From positions 186,001-250,000 of the forward strand of contig NW_019173966.1 in NCBI RefSeq assembly GCF_001642475.1: a DNA stretch of 64,000 nucleotides. Direction: 5' to 3'. Made by a program: the position numbers and the translations under genes. Source of the stretch: Fonsecaea monophora (Eukaryota; Ascomycota; Eurotiomycetes; Chaetothyriales; Herpotrichiellaceae). Within the stretch, counting starts at the first letter, position 1; the number at the start of each line of letters is the position of its first letter. Below are positions 48,506 to 59,374 of this stretch, piece by piece. The notes below the pieces were generated by a model. The model saw nothing but the letters and a program-made list of their open reading frames with translations. It was not told where the DNA came from and searched no databases.

Positions 48506-49646
48506 ATGTCAATGCCTCATGATGTGCACAAATCCTCAGGGCACAGTCGTGGTGCCAAACCAGGTCAACTCTGGCTCAAGCTTGGGCGGCGCATATACCA
48601 CCCACTCGGTTTCAAGAAGGGCTATAATTTTATACTCTTCGTCATACTCGTCGGGGCTCTCATGGGGTTCGTACTCGCTCGGTTCCAATACTTGAATATT
48701 GATGGCATCTTTTTGAAGGTATGCTCCTGCCTGGACCGAAGGAGGATCCCACGGGCAGCTGATACTAACAGTGGGTGGTACGCAGAATACAATCCCAGGA
48801 GACGCTATTCACTATCAGTCGGGATACAAGCGCATTGGGATTATCCTTCATCTGGGCTGCATCCTTCCAGCAGGCTTCTTAGTCTGTTTCCAGTTCGTAC
48901 CAGCGATCAGGCACAAATTGCTGCTCTTCCACAGACTGAATGGCTACACCATTATTCTCTTGTTGCTGACCGGCAACGCGGGCGCATTCATAGTCACTCC
49001 CATCGCTGGAGGAGGATCACCGTCCACTCAAGCCGGCATTGGCCTTCTGGGAACAATGACCACGGTCTCAGTGATGCTGGCATACGTCAATATCAAACGT
49101 CTGCAGATCGACCAACACCGTGCATGGATGATCCGTACCTGGGTGTATGCGGGTAGCATCATCTCGGTGCGTCTGGTTCAGATGGCCGCCAACACGTTCA
49201 TCGCGCAGCATCAACAGGGCCATTGGTATGATGTACAGACCTGTGGGGACATATGGAAGCAATATACCCTGTATGGAGCCCCTGCTGGAGCGGGAAACCC
49301 AACACCATACCTATACCCCGAGTGCACGGCGCCGAACTCGAGCGTACCAGTGGTCATCAAGGCAAATGTGGACGGTGCAGGCCCCGAGTTTGCTACAGCT
49401 TCGTTCCACCTGACGTTTGGCATGTCTGTGTGGATATGTCTAGCTACCCATGCCATCGGTGTCGAGACATATCTGAAGCTGACACCCGCAGAGAGTGAGA
49501 GGTTAAGGCTTGTCAGTCACGAGAGGCAGGTCGAGGCTGGATTCAAGCATCCCGGTCGTGCAGGTTTGACCGTCGACAGGTTTGGTGATGTTGTGTCACG
49601 GGATTCCACCGTTCAAGCTAAAGGCAGCCAGAGCTCGAACGAGTGA
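48506..49646 (+). CDS. DUF2306 multi-pass membrane protein
   Basis: Exons 48506-48718 and 48786-49646 with a 67-nt intron (GTATGC...GCAG); 357 aa. After a basic N-terminus, the first helix is NFILFVILVGALMGFVLARF. Later helices include GIILHLGCILPAGFLVCFQFV, LNGYTIILLLLTGNAGAFIV, GTMTTVSVMLAYVNI and ASFHLTFGMSVWICLATHA. The motif HRLNGY followed by DQHRAWMIRTWVY is typical of the DUF2306 family, whose conserved His/Arg residues suggest haem or redox chemistry in the membrane; that is inference. A lumenal loop holds several Cys and Pro residues. ATG 48506 is preferred over an upstream out-of-frame ATG. Confidence 0.87.
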
Positions 49647-50392
49647 GAGGAAGATGTTGCGCAAGTGGGTGAGTGAAAAGGCCAGAGTTGTTAGGGGTCT
49701 GAGCTTCGCGAATCGGCTTTATTGCCCATGCTGAGAAGTCTCGACAATGCACGAGACTGGTAGTTTTTGAAGGAGATTTGTGAGGACAGAGAAGTGTTTG
49801 CAGTGAGTGGTGCGTGTATTGACGAGGACAGCTGTGTTGGACGCAGGGGTCAGAGGTGCATGGCGAACACGTTCATTCCATCGTTTTCACACCAACGTTC
49901 CTATATAGTTTCTCTAGCTCTCAATCGAAACATCGTATCTCAGTCGGCCACGACATGCCTCACGTTGAAAAGTCCGCTCAACCTCATCGTACAGGAGCCA
50001 GTCATTGTATAGGGAAGGATGCCGAGGACATGACAAAGTGATGGGATCCGACCAACTCGTATTCGGAATTGAACCCATGAAATCAGGCCTCCGGGATTTT
50101 GAACTTGGCGAGTTCATGCGCCCAGAACTACCGAGTGATTATCCTGACATTCTGACTGGACTGGGACTGGAATCAGCCTCGTGCTAGATCCCAAGCACGG
50201 AGTTTCTTTACCGACAAGTTCCTTGGCCTCGTCTACCTCAGTCTGCCGGTGCTCGCCAACGACCACCATGCCATGCCTTGTGACGAGAGCCTCACATGGC
50301 CAGCCTCGGACCCTTTTGGTTCCAGAAACCCTGTATAGACGACTCCAAGGTGAAGACATTACTCCTGAAGCCGCCGAGTATCTCCCTTGAAG
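49647..50392 (+). other. leader of the transcription factor gene with possible coding remnant
   Basis: Just upstream of the Zn2Cys6 gene. An ATG at 50041 opens a 48-codon frame ending at 50187. A separate frame, about 50205-50338, reads smoothly with segments such as FLGLVYLSLPVLANDHHA. They could be short upstream ORFs or remains of an older gene. No function is proposed. Confidence 0.3.
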
Positions 50393-52261
50393 ATGGTCTA
50401 CGCAGGCCCATCTCGTGGCTGCAGCACCTGCAAACGACGCCGCGTCAAATGTGACCTGGGTCGGCCTCTTTGCAAAAACTGCTTGAAGAGGAGGGTGCCC
50501 TGTCCCGGTGTACCAGATCCACCTGGCATACAGTTTCGAGACGAAACCGCGGCGGTGATACAGCTATTCCAGGCAGCCAACGACAGAGAACATGCCGCTG
50601 ATGGCGATGACGACTATGAATACCCCAATGCCGTTGTCCCCAGTCTCGGGGAGGACGAGAACTTTGTCTCGTTGTGCTTCTTCTCCCACAACTACATGAT
50701 GGGTGGGCACGGCGTGCAGTCTTCGCGGGGGTTGTTCGAGCATTTGATACCGTATTATCAGCCGACAGATCTGGATTCTCTGATATCGGTCGCCACTGCC
50801 GCTCTTACCGCCACCATGCTCTCCATGTGGCGTGGCCTTGGACCGGATTCGACGCTGTCAAGAAGGTACTATGGCCGCGCTATCGACCTCCTGAAGGAAA
50901 CCCTGAAGACTCCAGAAGGATGCGAGTCCGATACGACGTTGATCGCCATCATTGCGCTGCAGTTCCGGGAAGCGCTGATTGCGCATCGCAAGATGGTCAA
51001 AGTCGACGGGAGCCACCAAAGAGGCGCATATGCCGTGGTCAATTACAGAAAGAGCAGAGGCTTCCGCGACATGGCCTCCAAGCGGCTGTTGCAAGAGGTG
51101 CGCAACACTATGGTGTCAGAAGCAATTCGGACTCGCCAACCAGTGCATATCGACCCGGCTGTGTGGGAAGACGACGGCCCCATGCCCTACAACCCGGCAA
51201 GTGATCTCGACAAGATCGCGATTGACCTCGCGAACCTCCAGGCTCTGTTTGAGCAATACAAAGCCACGTTGCAGGCCGCATTGGCGAAGGGGCAGAAGGT
51301 GCTGACTGCAAAGGACCTTAGCATCATCGCGTCATTCAGGAGGACGGCGGATGCCATTGACCAGCGACTACAGATCTGGGCCGACAGCCAACACTCGTTC
51401 TACTCACCCTTCCGGTTGGCAGCTGATGAGATCCCGGACTCCGTGCGAGAGGCAGGCCTGTACGGCGACTTCTGCAACGTCTATCCGTCCGTCCAGCTCG
51501 CGGGCGTCTGGCACGCATACAACAGCTACCGGCTGATCCTCCTGAAGATGACGCTCTGCGCGGACGAAACGGTCCATAACATGCCGAGGGAGAACGACGT
51601 GCTGCTGTCGGAATCCGACAGATGGAGGGCCTCCGCCCAGGAGCGGCTTCAGCACTGCGTCGACGAGATCTGCGCCGCCGTCCCGTTCCATCTCGGGAAC
51701 CGCATCAACGCCGGTTCCATCCACGAGTTTTCGAACACCACCCGCATGGAGTATCCCTGGCCGACGCCGGACAAAGACCCCTACTCGGTTCCGTCTAGCC
51801 CAGCCCTGAGGGAATATGCGCGAGACCACAACGTCGTGCCCCTGACGGCCGACGAGCGGAAGCGCCAGAACCTCTGCATGGGGGGCTACAACATCCTCGG
51901 ACCCATGGCTTTTGTCCTGAGCCTCGCTGGGGAGCCGCTTGACTTGACCGGTGTGCAAAGAGATCCGCGCAAGATTGGATCGTTGCTTCGCCCAGATCAG
52001 ATCCCGTGGCTTGCTGGGCAGATGGGTCGGGCCTTGAGACTTCATCGCGCGAGACCACCACCACCACAAAAACAAGTAGGTCGGGGCGATGATCGACGTG
52101 AAAATAGCAGCAGCATCAGCAGCAGCAGGAGCAGCAAGAGTAGCACCCCTCTGTCGATTGAAAGGAAGCCTGCCGCTGTAGAGGAGAAGGATCAGCTCGG
52201 CGATGTGGTGAGGGATGTCGTCCGGGTGCGAAAATCCATGAAGTATTCCTTTGGTGTTTGA
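50393..52261 (+). CDS. Zn2Cys6 fungal transcription factor
   Basis: Single exon, 622 aa. The binuclear zinc cluster occupies residues 10-37 with Cys10, 13, 20, 27, 30 and 37 (CSTCKRRRVKC, then CKNCLKRRVPC), so DNA binding looks intact. ATG 50393 gives the family-like start MVYAGPSRGCSTC. A fungal-specific regulatory region of helical character follows (about 100-500), including SLCFFSHNYMMGG, AALTATMLSMWRGLG and FREALIAHRKMVKVDGSHQR. The last 80 residues are Ser/Lys/Arg-rich from an AGC-type simple repeat. Its convergent neighbour is an MFS transporter whose stop lies 190 bp away, and a P450 lies 8 kb on, so a local regulatory role is plausible. The binding site is unknown. Confidence 0.92.
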   Translation: MVYAGPSRGCSTCKRRRVKCDLGRPLCKNCLKRRVPCPGVPDPPGIQFRDETAAVIQLFQAANDREHAADGDDDYEYPNAVVPSLGEDENFVSLCFFSHNYMMGGHGVQSSRGLFEHLIPYYQPTDLDSLISVATAALTATMLSMWRGLGPDSTLSRRYYGRAIDLLKETLKTPEGCESDTTLIAIIALQFREALIAHRKMVKVDGSHQRGAYAVVNYRKSRGFRDMASKRLLQEVRNTMVSEAIRTRQPVHIDPAVWEDDGPMPYNPASDLDKIAIDLANLQALFEQYKATLQAALAKGQKVLTAKDLSIIASFRRTADAIDQRLQIWADSQHSFYSPFRLAADEIPDSVREAGLYGDFCNVYPSVQLAGVWHAYNSYRLILLKMTLCADETVHNMPRENDVLLSESDRWRASAQERLQHCVDEICAAVPFHLGNRINAGSIHEFSNTTRMEYPWPTPDKDPYSVPSSPALREYARDHNVVPLTADERKRQNLCMGGYNILGPMAFVLSLAGEPLDLTGVQRDPRKIGSLLRPDQIPWLAGQMGRALRLHRARPPPPQKQVGRGDDRRENSSSISSSRSSKSSTPLSIERKPAAVEEKDQLGDVVRDVVRVRKSMKYSFGV

Positions 52262-52393
52262 TCCGCAGTATGCAGCACTTATAGTAGTACTTAATGACAT
52301 AGGGTATGGTATGCACACAGTACCAGTATGTGCTCACCGTCTGCCTTGTTTACTGCGCTGGAGGATGTCCATTTCATACGATGTCCTAATAGC

Positions 52394-52411
52394 AAGTAGT
52401 ACGTACTACTT
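52394..52411. repeat. perfect 18-bp palindrome
   Basis: AAGTAGTACGTACTACTT is its own reverse complement. It sits in the 190-bp space between the convergent stops of the transcription factor and the MFS gene. Imperfect pairing extends outward on both sides (CCTAATA and AATAGG). It could form a cruciform or RNA hairpin in either 3' UTR, or act as a protein-binding site. Shorter copies occur near 54502 and 55687. Confidence 0.6.
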
Positions 52412-52451
52412 AATAGGACCGAACCACTAGGACTATAACATTGTCCCCTCG

Positions 52452-54168
52452 TCACTTTCCTTTTGAACCTATTGTTCCCGAGGACGTCTCCACCAGCCCA
52501 ACTACATCGACCACCTGTCCAGCCCTCGTCTCCTCGTCGCCACATCCTTCACCACCACTACCACCACCATCCCCTCCTCTCGGTCTCCCACTACTACTTG
52601 TACTACTAGTAGTAGCTTGTCGCCTACAAACCGTCCGCACACCCCACAGGCAGCAGCTCGCGCAGATGTAGCTGACCCCACAGAATATCTGGGTGTAGAG
52701 GTACGGACGTGGGTGGTCTGGGCGGCGGAGGTAGAGGGCGATGACTTCGGAGACTTTTTTCGGACAGGAAGAGGAGAAAAGGAGGAGATGGTCAGCACGA
52801 CTGCAGGCAGGGGATCGATAGACAGCAAGCAGACAGACAGATAGAGTAGGTCCAGATCGGGGAGAAAAAAAAAACTGAGAAGATGGAACACATACAAGTA
52901 GTTGGCAGGACGGTGGAAAGCCATGAGAGCGAGAGCAGCGAGGGGAGCTGTTTCAGACCAGCAACTTCGACGCAGAGGGGACCGATCGTCTAGAGAGTAC
53001 TCCTAGTGGTAGCAGCGAGACAAATAAGTGATCACACATTAGTTTGGAACGTACCATCCAGAAAACCCCCAGGATCGCACCGCTCAGGATCCCAAAAAAC
53101 ACCGTGACCCCGAACGACGTGGCAGGGATCCAGATCACCAGGCAGGCGAGGCCGCACACGAGGGTGAGGCTCGTGGCGACCCCGAACCGGCCAAACCGGT
53201 CACTCGCGACACCAATGCAGGGTCGTCCCAAGGCGGTCCCCATGTTGAGAAACGCAGTGACCTGCGTCGCTTGCTGGCGGGACAGGCCGATAGAGAGCGA
53301 AAAGTCCGAGAGCGAGTAAAGCAGGGCGATGTAGCCCAGCATGCTGAGGAAGGCCCAGGAGAGGAGCAACAACACGTCGATGCGCGAGACCAGGTCCAGG
53401 TCGAACGGGTGCTGTTTGGGGCGAATGACGCTGTTGCGGTCGCGGATGAAGACCGCTGCGACCAGGTTGGCCAGCAGCGCGATGACGCCGGTGATTCTCA
53501 GCGCCCATCCGATTCCCAGGTGTTCAATCATGGCGCCGATGGCGAAAGAGAACATCAGACCTCCAATGCCAGACCCGGCCGCACTGATCCCGTTCGCAAG
53601 ACTCCGCCGTCTGGCAAACCATTGGGAGAGGACTGCGATGCTGGGCACATAGACGAAGCCGACACCCAGGCCGACCAGAGCGCCTTGAGAGAGGTAGAGA
53701 TGCCAGATCTGTGTTGCGAAAGACGCCGCAATAAAACCCCCTCCGAACATGACCGCGCCCGCCAGCATGGGGAGTTTGATGCCGAATGAGCGAGCGAGGC
53801 GTGTGATCAAGGGAGCTGCAAGCATGGCAATGCCGAAGTTGAAGCTGCCGATGAAGGCATAGTCGAGAGGGCGAGACTCGGGAAAGGCGTCGACGGTCAG
53901 ATAATACGACAGAAAGACGCCATAAGACTGTTCGGTTCCATGTTAGCCACTGTAGATTCGCCCAGACTACGACGATGGTTACTTGGTATTTAGGGGAGAG
54001 AAGGTGACGACTTACCGCCACAGCGCCCCAGGTGAAACAATTGATTGAAAAACAGCAAGCCAGACAAACCCAGCCATAGCCGCCGTCCGGGGGAGGTGCC
54101 AGTTCAACAGTAGCATAGTCTCTTGTTTGAGGGGTGGTGACAGTCTCAGACTCTGGTGGCTTGGACAT
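52452..54168 (-). CDS. MFS transporter, monocarboxylate (MCT)-like
   Basis: Four exons: complement of 52452-52753, 52896-52989, 53055-53927 and 54016-54168. The introns are 142, 65 and 88 nt; the product is 473 aa. The family start PPPDGGYGWVCLACCF is followed by SYGVFLSYYL and FIGSFNFGIAMLAAPLITRL. The 12-helix pattern includes GLGVGFVYVPSIAVLSQWFARRRSLANG, the loop signature of fungal MCT proteins. The small exon 52896-52989 restores TIGPLCVEVAGLKQLPSLLS, and the last exon restores TFSEVIALYLRRPDHPRPY, both conserved. The C-terminal tail is long and Gly/Glu-rich, which is unusual. Members carry monocarboxylates, riboflavin or secondary metabolites; the cargo here is unknown. Confidence 0.9.
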
Positions 54169-55731
54169 TCAGGAAGTAGGATCAGGAAAGCGGGATTACA
54201 ATATAAATCTGCACTGAACAAGTACGAGAGACTAGGGGATGAGTTTGCAAGAGGCTCAAATTCCCACTTCCACACGTCCGTGCTAATCACTATTGTAAGT
54301 CGGGAGTGAGCGTCCTTAAAAGGTAATACTTTATATCCTCCCCATTTTGGACTCCAGTACGGACATCGTCGCTTCTGCCCCACGCTTTGAACATCCCAAA
54401 TGGAATGAGCCTATCACATCTGCACGGTGACACACTCAAAGAAACACCAGTAACTAGCAAAATTTAACATCATTAGATTCCGAGGAGTAAGAGAATACGA
54501 CGTACTACTTTGAGTGAATACTAAGTACTAAATTCCCCGCCCCTAGTTGTTTGATGCTGTATAAATACTAGTATGCTCTCAGAATACAGCTCTAGTGCGT
54601 CGATGTGTATCAGACGCAGTACGAAAGCAGTATCAAACAACTAGAGAGGTGGGCAAGACAGTACATAGTGCGTCTTTCGATTGCCTCATCCGGACATGAG
54701 CCCATAAGCTTCAAGTAGACTAAGACAACGTCTGTTTTATGGCGTTGATATAAGCCAAAATCATATGTGAACGATCAACCCCGATGCCACCATTCAGTTA
54801 CTCCTAGTAGATAGCTATGAGCCAGTACTAGTACCGATAGCCATCTCGACCGCTCGATTTAATCAAGTCGAGCCAGATTGCGCTAGATCAGTCCGAGTCA
54901 CCTCTGTCTTGTTTCTAGACTAATTCGAACCAATCCATACCGGAAACAAAGTAGATCTATCTAGGCCAGAATCGGTGTAGCAATAAATGTTAGACACTTT
55001 GAAAATACCTGAGTATCAGATGTGTCACTGCCCACCTTAAAGCCATCACTTTTTCCTGTCTACAAACTCGAGATGTCAAGAGAAGAGAAGGGCATGACAC
55101 TAGTAGCATTGCTCAGCAGTTCAAGAGAAGAAGTTGACTTGACCGGTAACAAAAAACTACTACTTACTGTAAGTACTAACAGAACGAGGGCAAATGAGAC
55201 TTGTGAGCACTCGCAAAGCGCGTCACTAAATTCGACCAAAGTGGACTAGCTGCATTCATGTCCCCTGACCGCACCACGACTTGTCCAGACGACTTTCCTA
55301 TTTCGGATGCGATTCCATTTCCCCATTCCAGCTGGTACTTATGGAAACCTACATTGCACTTTGTCGTGTTGAGCGCGGGCTTCTGATTCTGGACTACTTA
55401 GTATAGTATACTTTCTCATACTTTTCGTAGATGGTATTCCCAAAGTGGTTCAACACAGGCTGAGCGGGCATGACATCGGGTCAATTCAGATCAAGCTGCC
55501 CTGGCCCGGGCCAGGCCGATCATCAGTTTAAGCACCAAAGTCCGTTGTGGCCAAGTCTCTGCCTAGTCTGAACCACTTTCTCTCCGTCCTCATCTGATCC
55601 AACAATTTATTTGGGACAAATTTGACAGGTCAAACGGGAAGATAAGAAACCTTGGATGGTCCCAAACAGGACTAACTAACACTAGTAGTAGTACGTACTG
55701 GACCGTGGACTGACTGACTGCCAATCTACAC
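54169..55731. other. 1.5-kb A/T-rich intergenic region
   Basis: Lies upstream of the MFS gene. It is more A/T-rich than most of the window and dense in short ACTAGT, AGTACT and TACTACTT elements. No gene is supported; the frame at 55022-55249 has no recognised similarity. Confidence 0.45.
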
Positions 55732-56622
55732 TCATAGCATGAGAGCACCCTGATCGGCCACCTGGAAGAACAATAACGGCGACATCATTGTCAAAAGGAG
55801 CCACCAAGTACCGGGCACAGCTACTACAGGGCTCGCTGCACTCTCTCCTGTTTCTGTCTCGACGGGTCCGTTACTGCTTGTGCTACTAGCACCACCGGTG
55901 TCAGTGGTAGTAGTTGCTGTAGCAGTCGGCGTTGTAGAGATCGTTTGGCCTGGAGAGGCAGTACTCGAACCATCTTCGGTGGACGTTTTGACATCGCCTA
56001 CTCTCGCACAAGGAGTGTTCAAATTCTTCCCTGGTGAAGACAGTGTTTCGTAGTAATAAGCCGAGGAGGCCGTCTTGTAGTACTCTAGACAGCCGTCCCA
56101 GTAGCCGTCGAAGACGGATGGAGCGAAGACTGAACTCGTATAGCACAGACAGCTGGCTTGAATTGAAAATGGCGGTGGTGACGAGTTGATGTCGTCGCTG
56201 GAGCAGGAGGCTTCCATGCTGTACCAAGACGAGCAGGAAATGAGGTTGGAGTCGATGGCTGTGTTGGTGCGAACATCACCGACGGATGCACAGGGACTTC
56301 CTGTCTGACCACTCCCAGCAAGTGATGTGTACAGTGGTGGAGAGGCTGTCGACAGATAGGCGAGACATGCTTCGATGGCTGCATCGTAGATTGAAGGCTG
56401 ATATACCGATCCCGAGTAACAGAGGCATGAAGCGGCAACACTGAAGCCTTGATCAAATAGGTTGCTGGTACTGGCAGAGCATGCTGCTGCAATGCTGTTC
56501 ACTAGTTGGCAAGATGCGAGGTCCCCATCTTGTCGGACGAGAAGAGAAGGAGGAAGCTTGGGAGCCTGAGTGATGGCAATGGCTGAACCGAGCATCAGCA
56601 ACAGCGTAAAGGCTACTGACAT
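55732..56622 (-). CDS. secreted, probably GPI-anchored protein with two six-cysteine modules
   Basis: Single exon, 296 aa. It has a signal peptide (residues 1 to about 19), then two tandem modules. Module 1 has Cys38, 48, 66, 68, 86 and 111. Module 2 has Cys130, 140, 158, 160, 178 and 205. Spacings are identical except for the last (25 versus 27), and both contain SCLCY and end in C-x-x-VGDV. A Ser/Thr-rich, probably O-glycosylated stalk follows (about 212-265). The C-terminus is hydrophobic (TWWLLLTMMSPLLFF), consistent with GPI addition, although a short polar tail follows. It is not CFEM, which has eight Cys. No function is assigned; cell-surface or effector-like roles are possible. It is divergent from the 676-aa membrane protein gene. 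Confidence 0.85.
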   Translation of the reverse strand: MSVAFTLLLMLGSAIAITQAPKLPPSLLVRQDGDLASCQLVNSIAAACSASTSNLFDQGFSVAASCLCYSGSVYQPSIYDAAIEACLAYLSTASPPLYTSLAGSGQTGSPCASVGDVRTNTAIDSNLISCSSWYSMEASCSSDDINSSPPPFSIQASCLCYTSSVFAPSVFDGYWDGCLEYYKTASSAYYYETLSSPGKNLNTPCARVGDVKTSTEDGSSTASPGQTISTTPTATATTTTDTGGASSTSSNGPVETETGESAASPVVAVPGTWWLLLTMMSPLLFFQVADQGALML

Positions 56623-57225
56623 GGCTGTGGCAGGCTCGAGCTGAGCTGGGGGTAATGAAAGTCACGCAGAATGGAGATCATGCATACTAGTAATACCAGT
56701 AACAACGATAGGCTGATGGCAACGTGCTACCTCCAGATCTTCTAACCATGGAGGCGAAGGGCGAGATATCTACTACTAATAGTAGTTGTATGCAGCCACT
56801 GTACGCGGCGGGCAGGTGCAATCACTTCGTATCCGGCTCAACAAATAGACAGAGAGGGGAACCGATTGAGAGACATTTTGGTTTGTGCAACTATTTGAAA
56901 GTGGCTGGGCCGTTTTGCATCGAGAACGGTCGAGAACAGGGCCCTTTCATCAACCTCTCAGCCTCATAGGTCCCCATGTTGGCGAATACGAGACAGCAAA
57001 CTTCCACCACGCAGCAAAACGGGCCAGTGACACTTCTCAACCTCGTATTTTCCACAACTAGTCCTACCCCTTGGTCTTTTTGTGCCGTGTCTTTGTTCGG
57101 CTCAGCCTGACGGCTGGAAGACCTCTTAGACCACCATGTCATGTACCATCCTTCAAGTTGATGCCCGACCCTTATGACCATGCATGCTCTCTCACCTACC
57201 TCCTTAGCAGAGCAGAGACGGGGAC
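56623..57225. promoter_or_regulatory. divergent promoter of the surface-protein pair
   Basis: A 603-bp space between two divergent start codons, so it must carry both promoters. It includes a TACTACTAATAGTAGT inverted repeat near 56771-56786. Short frames within it show no family character. Confidence 0.45.
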
Positions 57226-59374
57226 ATGTCACTATCTGAGCCACCCAGGTCTCACGACTCAGGTCGGGATCCTTCGTTGCAGGACAACGCGCAGGCTCAT
57301 CTCCCTCCAATACTAGTATCCACGGCGACAGACCAGACTCCGCCGTCTGCAAAGGCCGGCGAAGCCCAAGCTCCACACGTCGACAAAAAAGATGGCAACG
57401 GACATACAGTGATAGAAACAGCCTCGAGTTCAGGAAGTCACAATGCAAAAGCAACCCCATCGGACGCTGCTCCTAGCGTTGTCCCAACAGCGACCAAGAG
57501 GAAGGAAATTGCACTTGCATGGATTCCGGCATGTCTCACTGTCGTAATGCTCGTGCTGACAGCGTTGTACGCCCTTAGACCCGGTCTATGGAAGAGCGAC
57601 TTCATCAACTCGTCTCCGAGCAATGCCATTTTCGTTCTCCGAGCCTTGTCTGAGGTGACGGGCTTCCTCCTTGCCATTACCGTGGCCTCTGCATTTGAAC
57701 TGCTGCAATGGCTTTTGACCGTGCGCGAAGGCGGCATCCCGCTGGCTGAGTTCTTGTGTCTTCAACCGGGGACTGGAATATTGGGACTGATACAAATCAC
57801 TGCTGGGGCAAACTTCGGAGCTGGGACAAGGCTCTGGGGAGCCCTCAGGCTGCTTGCTGTGGCCTTGTTACCGATATTAGGAGTCTTGATCATGAGTGAG
57901 TCATCCCCTCTGAATTTTTTGGGAGTCGAATATCACTGACGCTCTACAGGCGAGGTGGGAACAGTCCTCAGATTCGACAAGGTGGGCCAGACAGTCGCGC
58001 CCCTGGGATTTGGGCTTGGGTCCTTGAACACGAGCGTCGCCGTCACGTTATCCCCCTTTACCGATATACTTCTCGGAGCCTCTTTCAGCCAGTTTCTGGA
58101 CGATCCCACACATGCGGTAGACATCTCAGATGTCGATCGCAGAAGAGCTTGTTCCCCTTCGGTTACTGTGCGTGGTAAAAAAACGTGTGAGCGAGCTATC
58201 TACCTCGCAGCAGGACAGGAGGAGATAGCTGCACAGATAACAACAGACGCTCATCCCCGAGCCGACTCCTGGCTCGTCGAGGACCACCAAGGCTATGTTC
58301 TTCGCTTCACGGAGGGAGACCAAAAGTGGGTGTTTGAAACTGGCACAGAATGTCGGACGTATTACACCGAGGCCGTGGGATCTACACTCGGGGCTTTCAG
58401 GCTTTGTGCAAAAAACGTCGCACCGAGTCAAATAGAGGCCAGTAAGTGAAGCTAGGTTCTATTGTGCTTGCCATTTGACATGGTCACTGTCTGACATTTG
58501 TGTAGGAATATCAAGCTGCAGCTATGCAGACACCCTCACTGGGAGCTGTGGCAAGGAGTCGACATGGAATTCCACCCCGGCTTGGACCACGAGGCTTTCC
58601 TCAACTTTCCGCCAGGCCAAGATTGCATATTCGAGACTCAATGGCACGATCATCTCCCACGATTTCAGCACACTGCCAGACACAATGGCACCACTCCGGT
58701 CGGTGGATCTATTAGACGCATGGGACAATTTCTTGGGCCTCGCGAATTCCACAGATCTTACCACGTCCACCACTCTGGAAATCCTGGGGCTGGGAGCCGG
58801 TAAATTCATGTTCCCAGCTATGATCGCCTCGATGCTGAACTCGATTACCGAACTCTCTCCACATAGTCCGGCCCTTCAGACCAGGGCGATCAATGCGCTA
58901 CAGGCACTGCTAGCAATACCCGTCTACTTTTGCCAGACAGGCTACATTGAACGGCAGGCGGTCACGGAGCTACCGAGCAATATCCTATTGACCAACTACG
59001 ACAACATCAATCTTCCCGCCGGACTCAAACGCAACAGCCCTGTTTACTTCACCGTCAGCAGAAATCAGATTGTCGTGGGACTGGCGTCTGTTATCGCCTA
59101 CGTGATCCTGAGCGGGTTTGTATTGATATTGTGCTTTTTGGCACTGGGAGGCGGAGTTTTCACCGAGAGATTCAGCCATGTCCCCGACACCACTTCATTC
59201 CCACTGCTGGACTTTTGCCGCCATTGCGTTGTAACGACCAAGAATGGGGTGCCCACGACAAAGGGGACGCTCCAGAGCACCGAAAGATACGACTACATCC
59301 CCATAAGGGAGATGGATGTGAAAATGGCCAAAAAAGCTGCATATTCTTCGGCCTACGAGAAACCACCGGCATAG
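57226..59374 (+). CDS. large fungal membrane protein with extracytoplasmic domain, unknown function
   Basis: Exons 57226-57895, 57950-58441 and 58506-59374. The introns are 54 and 64 nt (GTGAGT and GTAAGT donors); the product is 676 aa. The N-terminal 90 residues are polar and disordered. Several hydrophobic helices follow (IPACLTVVMLVLTALYAL, VLRALSEVTGFLLAITVASA, ILGLIQITAG, LRLLAVALLPILGVLIM). A large domain (about 224-595) then has paired cysteines and N-glycosylation sites such as NTS, NST and NGT. One C-terminal helix (VVGLASVIAYVILSGFVLILCFLAL) precedes a cytosolic tail with YDYIPIREMD. The arrangement suits a plasma-membrane protein with a big outer domain. I recall similar unnamed proteins in Pezizomycotina but no assigned role. 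Confidence 0.85.

Noticed and set aside
51404..52318. 304-codon frame antisense to the transcription factor
   Set aside because: A shadow of the biased codons of the sense gene, which has clear zinc-cluster evidence.
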